64,000 bases of DNA from Metellina segmentata (lineage: Eukaryota > Arthropoda > Arachnida > Araneae > Tetragnathidae), in the NCBI GenBank assembly GCA_947359465.1, contig OX375873.1, positions 74,774,278-74,838,277 of the forward strand. Reading direction: 5' to 3'. Positions 46,126 to 56,361 of this stretch are shown piece after piece (within the stretch, counting starts at the first letter, position 1; every line of letters starts with the position of its first letter). The notes under the pieces were generated by a model. That model did not search any database. It was not told the DNA's origin and saw only the letters and a program-made list of their open reading frames with translations. Made by a program: the position numbers and the translations under genes.

Positions 46126-46249
46126 CTAAAATGTATAACAAGTAAGGAGAAACATCATTTGAACCTACTAATTCTGTGTGTTTGCAATCTTCATGCGTTT
46201 GTCTAACTAGTGACCACTTCAAAATATATTGTTGTAAGGAATCTACCAA

Positions 46250-46900
46250 TTTTAGTAACTTGAATTCTTGCTTCATAAGTAAACCCTAGTCTATTGCTTG
46301 TGTCTATCCTCACCACATAATTTTTTTATTACGTATGGATTATTTATTTGTTTAAAGTAACAATTTTAGCACATTTAAAAAAAATCTTGAATGAAATGTT
46401 GAATTCTCTTGGCGTATTAGTAATGTAAATTCTTGCTGCTTAAGTAAACCCTAGTATATTGCTTGTGTCTATCCTTACCACATAATTTTTTTATTACGCA
46501 TGGATTATTTATTTGTTTAAAGTAACAATTTTAGCACATTTAAAAAAAAGTCTTGAATGAAATGTAGAATTATCTTGGCGTATTAGTAATGTAAATTCTG
46601 GCTGTATAAGTAAACCCTAGTATATTGCTTGTGTCTATCCTTACCACATAATTTTTTTATTACGTATGGATTATTTATTTGTTTAAAGTAACAATTTTAG
46701 CACATTTAAAAAAAAGTCTTGAATGAAATGTAGAATTATCTTGGCGTATTAGTAATGTGAATTCTTGCTGCATAGTTAAAACCTAGTATATTATTTGTGT
46801 CTATTTGTACCACATAATTTGTAAGTACGGAATTGTTTATTTCTTTGAAGTAACAATTTTAGTACCTTTTCTACATCTTGAATGAAATGAAGAATTCCAT
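46250..46900 (+). repeat. 166-bp satellite, about four units
   Basis: The landmark AAACCCTAG (AAAACCTAG in the last unit) falls at 46281, 46446, 46612 and 46778, spacing 165, 166 and 166. Each unit runs AAATTCTTGCTGCATAAG, TGTCTATCCTTACCACATA, GGATTATTTATTTG, AACAATTTTAGCACATTT, TCTTGAATGAAATG, TTGGCGTATTAGTAATG. Units 2 and 3 are nearly identical; units 1 and 4 at the edges are more diverged, as expected of unequal crossing-over. Confidence 0.95.
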
Positions 46901-47377
46901 GGATTATTCAGCTGTGTGAAATGATAAAATAAGCCAATATATTCATAACTAGATGGACATTTTTTTTATCATGTAAAAGCAATATCTGTGTCCCGATACA
47001 AACGCTGCAGAATTCGTATTCCAGATATAATGAGAAATATATCCCAAAACTAGAAATTTGGGTTTTTAAACTCATGTTGAAGTACAGTTTATTGGCTCAG
47101 TGCCAATCTCTCATTCTTTTTCCTAAAGTTATATTTTATAAGTTCACTTCAGAAACGTGATCCATCATCTCTCCAACATAGTAAATATTTTTAAATGGAT
47201 TGTAAAGTGTAATCTGTATAAATGTGAAATTCACAATCTCCTAAAATGTCCATTTTAAAGAACTAAGGGGTTCACATGCATAATTTCACCTTGGAATTTC
47301 CAGGATTCTCTCCATGATCTGTATCCAGATAAAAAAATTATGACCAACAAAATCTACGATTCTTGACTCCAAAAGGG
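46901..47377. other. No feature recognised
   Basis: AT-rich; no gene or repeat seen. Confidence 0.4.
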
Positions 47378-47577
47378 TTCAGTTTAGTGGAAAGGACCAA
47401 AATATAATCCCAAATTATTCTATTCTAAGAAAATGGCAAATAGCATCTATTCAAACCATTCCATTCTAAGTAAAGGACAAATAAAATCTTTCCAAAGCCT
47501 TCTACTCTAATGAAAGGACCAATGTAATCTTTCCAGTTGGTTATTTGTAAGAAAATGGCCAATAAAGTTTCTACATC
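47378..47577 (+). repeat. 41-bp tandem array, about five diverged units
   Basis: Units start at about 47378, 47418, 47459, 47500 and 47541 with the pattern TTC(C/T)A(T/C)TCTAAG.AAAGGAC(C)AAT..AATCTTTCCA. Period 40-41. Unrelated in sequence to the 41-bp repeat at 27691. Confidence 0.8.
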
Positions 47578-48464
47578 AAAATAAGCATGGATTATTTCAT
47601 ACAACCGATGTAGTTATTTAGTCATTCTTTGGGTCGTGGAGTAAAAGCGATACTACACTATTTGAAAATCTCGACGCTCATAGAGTTAAACTAGAACGGC
47701 AAGTTGATAAAAAATTTCCCAAACCGAACTTTTAGTGTCGAAATTATACTCGATACGTCTTAAGGTAGATCTTGAAGGCATATTGATGAAATATTATAAG
47801 AAAGAAATAAAATGAACTTTTTTAACAAAAGAAAAGAAAATTAAAAAATTAATACAAACTTTTGAAATCTAATTTAATCCTATTTTTTTATGAAATCAAT
47901 TCAAATATAGTGTTTAACTCTTCGACAGGTTTCAAGTTTTAAAAATTAATTCGAAATTTATCACGACTAGAAACTGAGTATCTCGAGATAACAATCGAGT
48001 ATTCTCAATAAAATACTGGAAATCACTGAATAATAAAAACTTAACATACATATAACACAGAAACGAATTTCCTATATTCCATCGATTCAATCATCTTTTC
48101 CTTAGTAAAATATCACGACTGCGAAGCGTACACGAGAATAGTGGTGTATTTTACAGATAAAAAGTAAATGGATTGAACGAAAAATTTTCTATACTTGAAT
48201 TCGAAACAAATTGAAATTTATCATAATGCCTAAAAATACTTCGAGGGGAAAAAACATAACTTCAAACAAATTTATAAGACTTGCGTGATTAGGTGGTTCC
48301 CCCTCCCCCCCCTCCCGACAGATATCTATGCTAAAAGTAAAAACTCGTCTATTGAACTAGGTATTCCAAGCACTGTGTAAATAACTTCTGAATGATAGAT
48401 GAAATCTAACTTTGCTCTTTAACTTTCATGTTTAAACACTGAGATGTTTCAGGTAGGTACTGAT
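47578..48464. other. No feature recognised
   Basis: AT-rich with a C-rich tract at 48299-48316 (CCCCCTCCCCCCCCTCCC). Confidence 0.45.
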
Positions 48465-48465
48465 A

Positions 48466-48662
48466 GTACTTTACTCTTCTAGAGGTTTCGATGAGCTATT
48501 TCGACCAACAAGATCTTTCAAATTTCGTTAATGATAATATGTTTCTTCATTAAGATAATGCCGAATTTCTTTCATGGTAAGACAAGATCTGGTCACCTTT
48601 CTTTATTGTGTTATGACGAGCCATTTTGTCCTCCGAGATCTGAACAGTGCTGCTAAGCAATT
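48466..48662. mobile_element. Diverged TTAA MITE family F fragment
   Basis: Contains TTCTAGAGGTTTCGATGAGC, AGATCTGGTCACC and TATGACGAGCCATTTTGTC, matching ordered motifs of family F. Ends are not clear. Confidence 0.45.
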
Positions 48663-48774
48663 AAGATGGATTATAATTAAAATACTGGGTTTCCTATGGC
48701 AGACTTTTTAGTCAAGGTAGATGTAGGTGGTGATGGTGGAAAAAAGGTGCTTCCAGTACGTATTCTAGTGCGTA

Positions 48775-49085
48775 ATGGGGCATCGGCAGCCCGGTTGGAA
48801 TAGTTTTGCAAGTTCGAAATTCGGTACAACCATAGACCGGCGTGTTAACAGAGGCTGGAGCACGCTAAATTCGTAAGGGCCTCAGAGGACCCCAATGTAC
48901 TCACGTTGGCGCGGCGTGGAAATTTTAAAAGTGGAGTGCCAGTTCAAGTGTTGACCTCTTCATCTGACCTGGGTTCAAAATTACGTGGTTTTTGTCCTAG
49001 GATCTTTCTCCTGGACAAGAATCCCGGAAAGTCACAAATAGCCCGCTGTGGTATTAAACTGTCACGTTAACTAATTACCGTTCCA
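48775..49085 (+). repeat. SINE-like repeat, full length with tRNA-like head (copy 7)
   Basis: Head: GGCAGCCCGGTTGG (A-box-like, 48785-48798) and AGTTCGAAATTCGG (48811-48824), which holds a near-canonical B box GTTCGAA-TC. The A-to-B spacing is tRNA-like, so RNA polymerase III transcription is plausible. Body: GGCTGGAGCACGCTAAATTC, CGTTGGCGCGGCGTGGAAAT, CCTCTTCATCTGACCTGG, GTTCAAAATTACGTGG, TCACAAATAGCCCGCTGTGG, GTCACGTTAACTAATTACC. Best example of the complete unit. Confidence 0.85.
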
Positions 49086-50010
49086 TTGTATTTTGTACAA
49101 CTTTGTGCTGTTTCTCCCTATTATTCAGGATTAAGATATCTGTGAAAATCACGTAGTATTGGAAGAAAGCACGTATTTCGATTGCAGAACTTATTTTCAA
49201 ATATGATGAAAAAAACTTTCAGTTTTATAATGAATTAGACGAAAGATCAGTAGTGAAGTCCCTGTCATTAGATCTCAGAAGTGTCGGTCGCGATACTCTG
49301 GGAATTGCTTTGTGTCGACTGTCTATTGGAACACAAACGAGTGTTTTTCACCAGACTCGTCAATTAGTCCTACATTAGGATTCGAGCTTCTTTCAAATCC
49401 CATTTGACCTTCATGTATACCGAAATTTTCAAACGTTGTGTTCGGAAGAAATGGCATGAAGATGCACACACGTGTTTTTTTTATTTCATTAGAAGGCCGA
49501 TGTGCTAGCTCTTCCATAGGTAATCAACCCAAGTGGATTCCCAAACAATCGTGACATACAGTTCGAAGATCTTTCAAAACCAACTACGTTCACAAGCTAC
49601 GTTTACTTCATTAGAAGGTCGATTTTGTATCCTGGACATGATCTCACGTGGCATGTTTCTAGAAATCAGATTTTGAGCTTGTCGCCAGTAAACATTCCAA
49701 ATATAGAACTCCTAATTAGTTGTGTTTCGAGGATAATTGATTATTTAGCGCCAATTGGATTAAACCCCAAACATAACCGAAACTGGGATTAACTACTTTT
49801 TAAGTTAAACCTAATATGAAAGGGAGAACAATAACAAGAACTAATCACAGTTTTTCATCTTGTTTGGTTTTTTACACTGAAAATCCCTCTCACATTTTTC
49901 TGAAGAACTATATAGAGGAGAAAAAGAAGTATTTCATAACGGATATTGGAAACATACAAAAACGGATCACGTGTTCAAAATATTTTACATTAATGTTACC
50001 CATATTTTAC
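49086..50010. other. No feature recognised
   Basis: Minus frame 49323-49517 (MEELAHRPSNEIKKT...) is unassigned. CATTAGAAGG(C/T)CGAT occurs at 49489 and 49610, hinting at an old internal duplication. Confidence 0.4.
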
Positions 50011-50078
50011 GATCTCGGACCGTCGTAAATAGCCCGCTGTGCTGCTCGTGCGACGTTAACTAAAATACCTACTTACCC
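50011..50078 (+). repeat. SINE-like repeat, 3' end only (copy 8)
   Basis: GATCTCGGACCGTCGTAAAT, AGCCCGCTGTGCTGCTCGTG, CGACGTTAACTAAAATACCT and the ACTTACCC tail. 5' truncation of this sort is typical of retroposition. Confidence 0.75.
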
Positions 50079-50632
50079 AATATTTTACAGACTTTTTAAT
50101 CATTACAGTTTTTTAATTCATTGGGTTTTATGGCTCAAGATTTAATAATGAATAATCTGTGCCAAATTCGTGATCAAATATAGTATAATACTGTCGGGAG
50201 AAGTTTTTTTACTCTCATGTTGCTAACCATAAAAGGTTCATCCATCATAGCTAGCTTTCCACTCACTAGCACATCCACATGGATATTGAAGGGTTACATT
50301 CATATATATTTAAATCCATCCTTCTAATAAATGAGCTTTTGAAAATTCTTTTGTGCGTCTTCAGCGAGACATAATGAAATGTTTTAGCTGTCAGTTATTT
50401 TTGATAAATGATGTTCCATGTATATGAAACGGAATATCAGAACAAACTAGATGGAAAGCATATATTTTACTTAAGCTTTCAAACTGCACACGGCTTTCTA
50501 AAATCGTATTAAAAACAAGCCAAGTGACGTGGTGTTCAAAATATGAACAAAAAACACTTTTTGCAATAAACACATTACGTTTATCTTGAGAAAAAAAAGT
50601 AGCATGGAATAATTAACATTATTTGATGTTCT
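50079..50632. other. No feature recognised
   Basis: AT-rich; no gene or repeat seen. Confidence 0.4.
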
Positions 50633-51368
50633 TTAAGGGGGTCCGGGACACAAAAATCGTCAAATTTTCGAATTTTTGTTTATTATTTTAAGAAATTCTC
50701 TGTGTTTTTCTGCTTAAAATGACGTCTAAATCATGTTTCTATCTTAATTAGAACTAGAGATATAATAATTTTTGTGGTGCGTTGTTTTGAAAATCTAACA
50801 CTCTTGACAGGTGTTGTCATGGCAACAACATCTGTCTTTAAAACTTTAAACGCGTTTTTCTCCATGATACTTTTTTTCAAGATTTCCTATATTCAAATTG
50901 CTATAAGTCGAAAACCGATAAAGTTTAAGGGTTGAAAATTGGAATATATCTTTTTCAAACATTATACTTTAATTTTGATTCAGCAAATTTAAAACAAATC
51001 TTTACTTTTAAAAATATGACTTTAAAAAAAAAAGTACCTTAAAATTTTCAAAAATTTTCATTAAAATATTTTTTATTTCTTATTAAATTAATATTTTTTA
51101 AATTCGTGAATCAAAATTAAAGTTAATAAATTTGTGAATAATTTAATGCAAGAATTTTGAAAATTGATCAAGAATGTTTTGAGCCTTAGCAATTTAAAAT
51201 GACCCCTCTTTTTTTCAAAAAATTTTAATTTAAAATTTTTAAAGAACTTTTGGAAAACTTTTGTGTTGTGATTTTGCTTATTAGTTAGATGGGTAATCAG
51301 TACAAAAAAATTCAAAATTCAAAATTAATTAATAAAATTTTTTTTTAATGTGTCCCGGACCCCCTTAA
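50633..51368. mobile_element. 736-bp MITE with perfect 20-bp TIRs and TTAA ends
   Basis: The first 20 bases TTAAGGGGGTCCGGGACACA are repeated exactly in complement at the other end (TGTGTCCCGGACCCCCTTAA, 51349-51368). The interior is very AT-rich and non-coding, with a small palindrome GTTGTCATGGCAAC at about 50814-50827. TTAA ends suggest piggyBac-type target choice. The right-hand TTAA is also the left TTAA of the next element. Perfect TIRs suggest recent activity or selection on the ends. Confidence 0.85.
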
Positions 51369-51536
51369 CACTTTTGCCTGTTGTGTCAACGAGTTATCTT
51401 CCCTTTAACAAAACTGACCAGATTTGTTAGATGAGATACCTCGTCATTAAAAGACAACACGATCATTAGAATAAAACTGACCACACCTTGATACATCAAT
51501 CTTAAAAACGGGTAATATCTTCATGACTCGATCACT
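51365..51536 (-). mobile_element. TTAA MITE family F, adjacent copy
   Basis: Starts TTAACACTTTTGCCTGTTGT then GTCAACGAGTTATC, aligning with the family-F right terminus (TTAACCCTCGGAGTGC..CGACGAGATATC). It then has ACTGACCAGATTTG and ATGAGATACCTCGTC. The far end merges into the following Helitron. Confidence 0.55.
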
Positions 51537-52372
51537 AGTCTTTCTACATAAAAAAAAGTTACCGATGCTGCCGCTTTCGCCGCAGGATTGAAAACTCGCA
51601 TTTTGCTCCATTTTTAGAGTTTCCCGAGTAAGTACGGATCAGAGAGTTACAAAATTGACATAATTTGTTCAAAATTGTACAGTGAACAAGACGAATAAGA
51701 TTTATTTCCGTTTCGTCTATTAGTTTAGGGTTTATTAAGTTTCAAAGCTGAAAGAGTGAAATTTCTAACGCGTTAGAGCAAAAGATGTACACTTTTCAGT
51801 CTTCGGCCGTGATTTTTTCAGAGCCCCGCAAAATGTAAATTTTTGCACGACGGTGAGTTTTTTTAGGATTTTAATTTAATTCCTGATAATATATTTTTTA
51901 ATCGGGAAAAATAGGGACATTTTCGTAACTTTTTTTATTTAAAACTGCCATATATATATATATATATATGTTATTACTATTAGTTTCTAAATTTGAAAAC
52001 ATCGTAGAAAACCTTAGAATGTACTCTTTCTTACGGTACAATTATTTTTAAAATTGGTTTATAAATATATTCGATGCAATCAGAAGTTGATCAGACAAAT
52101 TTCGTATTTCTTAGATCGCGAAGCGATTGCGTTCATACTTCTTCACTGAAATAAAGGTTACATTTTCTGACTAATAAGTTTACCAGATGTCCTTGAAACT
52201 TGCTGTTTCGTCTTGCTCGTATTTTCGCTCGATTGTCAGACGGTTTGCCGATAAGATAGTTTCGCCTCGCAGGAGTTTGACTCTGTGAAAGGAGTGTTGC
52301 TTTGCGTAACAAACCAAATAGGTTTGCGTAGAAAACCCCGGGGTGTGGGGAGCAAGAGGCGGGTCCCCCTAG
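51537..52372 (+). mobile_element. Non-autonomous Helitron, family E variant, copy 4
   Basis: Inverse counterpart of 32057-33205: GCCGCAGGATTGAAAAC, TAGTTTAGGGTTTATTAA, AATAGGGACATTTTCGTAAC, AGAATGTACTCTTTCTTACG, then the palindrome zone (TCGCGAAGCGA, GTTTGCGTAGAAAAC) and the end GGCGGGTCCCCCTAG|T (CTAG 52369-52372). A short TA array (51950-51969) has grown inside. The 5' end is approximate. Confidence 0.75.
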
Positions 52373-52884
52373 TAATTCAAAAAATTGATCAGTTTTTGAT
52401 GTACGAAATATCTTGCCGAAACTACACTTGGATTATTAACTACTTCTTAACTTCTTCTAACTAACTTCTTATCTACTCAACATCACCAAAATGGCAAAAC
52501 AAATTGCATACATTGTAATAAAAAAACGGTTACGGAAAATGTATTCGGCCATCAATGTACGTTTTTGAATCCGGATGTCCTTCTATTTTCCTTCAATTAT
52601 TTATATTTGCACAGTTTTCGAACTTAACTTTATAGTCACAATTATATCAAACAGTTCGAAAAGGAAATTACTTATTATTTTTTAATTTAACTTTTATGGA
52701 CATTTCATACTGGAAGTTCAAACTCAAAACTCATGACGTTATAATATTATTTCTCTAATAATCATTACTTTATTGAATCCCTTTCCGCTTTGGTTATACT
52801 TTTTGGGTCTTCCACTGAGCCAAATATAAAAAATACTTTTTTTTATTCCATTTTCAAAATGGATGACTCAGATGTGTATTTCTG
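52373..52884. other. No feature recognised
   Basis: AT-rich; nothing supported. Confidence 0.4.
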
Positions 52885-53118
52885 TTAAGCTCTAATCTGT
52901 AGTGTACTGCTTTTTTGTTGGAGTAAACTCTGGTTGATGGAGTCCCATAATTCATCTAAGTTGAAAAAGAAACATGCGTGAACTTCACAATCGAGCTTGA
53001 AAAAACCCCACAGATTTACGTACATGCATCCGGTGTAGAAATGAATCTGCAATAGACCACATAGTGACTCAACAAATATTGATCTCAGGTCGTCTCTTTG
53101 TTCTGCACGTTCCGTCAT
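52885..53118 (-). pseudogene. Possible Tc1-family transposase C-terminal remnant
   Basis: The 77-residue minus frame contains VNLWGFF and, about 20 residues on, NLDELWDSINQSLL. This spacing recalls the (I)ENLWG...V/L-DEL-DAI end of some Tc1 transposases. The catalytic SPDLNP is not visible, the N-terminal part (MTERAEQRDD) is unmatched, and no TIRs were found. Weak call; the frame could be chance. Confidence 0.25.
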
Positions 53119-53465
53119 ATTTGCTTTAGCTACAAAATATAATAAAACTCTTAGAGCCTTTTCTTGTTTTTAATTACTTTGAGGGATCCGCATTTATTGT
53201 TTCCTTTATATCTGGTGTGATGCATTGGTTCTGAATGACAATTCACTTAGAAGATTGCTCAAGTTATTTTATACCTCATATGAGAACGCGGCAGGAATAC
53301 TTTTCTTGGGAGAGGTTCTTGACAAGATTATTTTTCTGTAGCAATTGATAAGGAATTAGATTTTTATTACATTTAGTGTCATTTTTTATTAGTATATATA
53401 GACTAATTTGAATTGCTTCATTACTTTTTAATTATTATTCACCACTTGTTATGTACAAATAATGT

Positions 53466-53765
53466 AACGGTAGATAGCTATTTAAATTTATATCGTACAA
53501 TTGCAACACAACAGGACATTACTAAGGTAAGAGATCAATTACGAAGGGAAGGAATCGAGGACAACACACATAATTTTAAATCACGGTCAAATGACAAGGT
53601 CAGCTCTTGAGCTGGCACTCCACTCTCTTAATTTATACTACACGTGAAACTGAGGACATTTGAGGTCATGATAGATTTAACCTACATCAGACCTCCCTCA
53701 AGTACGAGGTTGGGGACTCGCTAACTTCCGATTACAAATCCGCAACTCTATCCCAAATAACGTAA
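53466..53765 (-). repeat. SINE-like repeat, full length (copy 9)
   Basis: Minus strand reads head (GAGTTGCGGATTTGTAATCG, then TTAGCGAGTCCCC as B-box remnant), linker (GTAGGTTAAATCTATCATGA), CCTCAAATGTCCTCAG, GAGAGTGGAGTGCCAGC, CTTGTCATTTGACCGTG, TTTAAAATTATGTGTTGTCC and a tail at the TAGCTATCTACCG end. The body is intact but diverged. The 65-codon plus frame here is antisense. Confidence 0.75.
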
Positions 53766-53886
53766 CGCTGAACGCTGAGTGAGACTTATCTAGCATGAAC
53801 ATGACTTTTTGTTTATTTAGCGTGTTTCAAAACTTCCTCTATAAGGTAGCGAACACAAAATTAAACAGCATCCACAAACTGAAGTA

Positions 53887-54240
53887 CAATTTATGGACCA
53901 AAGTTTTTGGACACTGCAGTAATTATGAAGATTTATCTTCGTATGAGGTTGTTTTCCTGTTTATGACTTGGCCCATTGCTTTATGTACCTGGTACCATGA
54001 GCGCTGACGTGTACCTCAACGTTCTGATTAATTCGGCCTTGCCTACGCTATGACAATATTACGTTGATGATGGTTGTTTCTTCCTATAGGAACGAGCTCC
54101 ATGTTGTACTGCAAAACGTGTGCTTGACTGGTTTCCTGAAAATAAGGTGAACTTGCTTGACTGGAATGTTTAATGCGATCTAACACTTGTGGCACAAACT
54201 GGAGAGTCGAGTAGTACACCGCCGCGCACGACCTAGTCAT
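53887..54240 (+). mobile_element. Tc1-like element B, truncated (copy 2)
   Basis: TA (53885-53886) then CAATTTATGGACCAAAGTTT and TTGGACAC, a TIR matching the copy at 40971-41529. The right half is missing where a Tc1-C fragment begins at about 54240. Confidence 0.7.
53940..54225 (+). pseudogene. Tc1-B transposase, C-terminal half fragment
   Basis: Translation gives GPLLYVPGTMSADVYLNVL, ALPTL*QYYVDDGCFF, then RAPCCTAKRVLDWFPEN and LLDWNV. PGT(I/M)(N/S)ADVYL and the Y.DVGCFL/YVDDGCFF stretch match the other Tc1-B copy closely. Stops and a frame change precede the third catalytic motif, which is eroded. As in the other copy, the TIR runs straight into this half with no N-terminal region. Confidence 0.8.
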
Positions 54241-54921
54241 TCATTCTAGTCTCATCGAGCCAAGCACCACTGTAATCTGGCGCGACAGTGTGCAGGCGTG
54301 AGTGGCATGTGGCGTAACGGTCGGTACGAGCGTTTATTTCGCTCTCTCAGCCGTCTGTGAATGGTCATGGTGGACACTCGTGTGTGGGTCGCACGACTGA
54401 TGGTTGATAGCGATGAATCAGGAAAAGTGATAGCTGATCTGGCAATCACTCTGTCCTCGCGATCTGTTGAGGCCCTAAGTCGACCGCTACCATCATGACG
54501 CTGAAATCGGCCACTGTCCACCCACTTTTGCCAGCATCTTCTAATCGCCGCATAACTTCGACTCACATGACGAGCGATTCTCCGATTTGCCCAACCTGTC
54601 TCTTTCAATCCAATGATACGACCTCTTTCAAACTCTGAAAGTTGCTCGCAATGAGCTCGAATCCTGCGGAGAGGTATTTTTTCAGTCGTTAAAAGGTATC
54701 CTAAATCGCAATGCAGCAGAAAATTTTAACAACATTTCAAGAACAACTCCTTATATATATCTGCTGGATGCGCAGTTCCGATGCGCTGAAGATCGCACTA
54801 TTCATTCATTGGACACCAAATTTTAATCATTTGTATATTTGGTCAAAACATTTTTGTATACGAAATTTCAAAGCAATCGGATGATTCATTTTTGGTGCGT
54901 CAATTTTTTTGTTATAGAGTG
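54241..54921 (-). mobile_element. Tc1-like element C, 5' part
   Basis: On the minus strand it starts, next to TA at 54922-54923, with CACTCTATAACAAAAAAATT then GACGCACC, the same TIR as at 62376-63177. It runs through the N-terminal transposase and breaks at about 54240 against Tc1-B. Confidence 0.8.
54245..54680 (-). pseudogene. Tc1-C transposase, N-terminal DNA-binding region
   Basis: Reads IRAHCEQLSEFERGRIIGLK, ETGWANRRIARHVSRSYAAI, RRCWQKWVDSGRFQRHDGSG, then a basic linker (RDR-like), and ends HMPLTPAHCRARLQWCLAR followed by TGA. This is the bipartite paired-like HTH and GRPR-like hinge of Tc1 transposases, which binds the TIR. The frame is open for more than 130 codons, so this end has decayed little. 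The DDE catalytic part is missing. The annotated Met (54608) lies inside the domain; the true start is upstream. Confidence 0.85.
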
Positions 54922-54929
54922 TATATATA

Positions 54930-56341
54930 CTACGGTTTGTAAAAATGAAACACCAGGAAGGAGTCATCATAATTGAATGAAATTTAATACACAAACAGTT
55001 TGTATTAGTACAAATAAATGAATAAATTTTCAAAGCAAAGAAACAATATTAAGTGTCCGTAATCAGTATTTGGTGTAGCCACAACGCGCTGCAATAAGTG
55101 CTGTTATACGACGTGGCATGGCGTGAAACAGATGTTGAATGTCTTCTTGTGGAAGATAATTCCATATTGTTTGTATGCGCACTCAAAGTTCGTCTTTTGA
55201 AGCTGCAGGACGCGGATCACGAGCGAGACGCCGACCAACCAAATCCCACACTTGCTCAATAGGCGACATATCCTGGGAATAAGCAGGCTAAGGAAGAAGT
55301 TGCATGTGTTGGACTTGAAAGTAGTCTCGAACATTCCTTTCAAGATGTGGGCGTGCATTATCCTGTTGAAAGAAATCTCCAGGGATGCCTTGAAGTAAGG
55401 GAACGACTTCGTGCTCTAGCACTGTACGGACGTACCTGTTGCTATTCAGATTACCCTCAATTCGAAGCAGCTGAGATCGGCCATGATACGAAATTGCACC
55501 CCAGATCATAACTCCGAGTGTTCGGCCACTGTGACGTTCGATAACGCACACTGGAAGGCAGCGTTCACCTGCATAGCTTCTAACACGAATACGACCATCA
55601 TGGTTCTACAAATTAAAACGGGATTCGTCAGAAAAGACAACTTGTTCCTAAAAAGCCCGCCAGGCTCAGTGCTCATGAGCCCATTGCAGACGCAGGCGTC
55701 GATGGTTTAGCGTAAGGGCGATCCTGTATAAAGGAATCCTTGCACGCAGTCCACGGTGCAGCAGACGTCGACGAAATGACGAAGCCGACATTAGTACGCA
55801 TGTAATAGTAGAACAAAGTGCTGCCAACTGCCTGGAGGAAGCTGTACGATCATTCAGGGCCATGTGAACCAGGTGTCTATCATCGCGCGCTGACGTCGCC
55901 TTCCGTCGTATAATCCCAATTTTTCGAGTTGTCCGGTGCTCGTCTGTCCACTGCTTCCAAACTCGCATCACTGTGGAAATGTTCCGCTGCACACGAGCTG
56001 CTATTGAGCGATGGGGGAATCCTCCTTCACGAATTTCGATGATTCTCCTCCGTTCAAACCCCGTAGTTGTTAAAAGTCCAAATTATTTCGTCGTGGAGCC
56101 ATACTTAGGTCTCACTAAACGTAGGAAATTTAAAAAATAATCATGCAGTATTTTCAACGTCCCGCTTCAACCCTCTATTTATACGCTTTCTGCATCATTT
56201 CAGAGGGCGCAGCTCACACCACGCATGCGTGGTGGCTCTGAAACATTACTACTTTGCATAATATCCTATAATTGACATTTGCTGCAAATTTAATTTAATT
56301 CGGATGATTCCTTCATGGTGTTGCATTTTTTACAAACAGCA
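54930..56341 (-). mobile_element. Tc1-like element A, nearly full length
   Basis: TA on both sides (54928-54929, 56342-56343). TIRs CTACGGTTTGTAAAAATGAA then ACACCAGGAAGG, and complemented TGCTGTTTGTAAAAAATGCA then ACACCATGAAGG. Length 1.41 kb, in the normal range for Tc1 elements. Carries a complete but inactivated transposase gene. Confidence 0.9.
55063..56102 (-). pseudogene. Tc1-A transposase, near-complete with stops
   Basis: Starts MAPRRNNLDF at ATG 56102-56100; one early frameshift leads to GFERRRIIEIREGGFPHRS, then VMRVWKQWTDEH (HTH), GLRARIPLYRIALTLNHRRL, the first catalytic motif VVFSDESRF, GVMIWGAISYHGRSQLLRI, the second motif FFQQDNARPH, the third MSPIEQVWD, and the end RCGYTKY at TGA 55065-55063. 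Gene order and size (about 345 residues) match a full Tc1 transposase and all three catalytic residues (D, D, E) remain. At least five in-frame stops inactivate it. Two unbroken stretches are 55992-55666 and 55551-55288. Confidence 0.9.
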
Positions 56342-56361
56342 TATATATATATCTATATATA
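56342..56361. repeat. Short (TA)n between Tc1-A and Helitron D
   Basis: ATATATATATCTATATATAT joining the Tc1-A right end to the complemented CTAG end of the Helitron. Confidence 0.85.
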
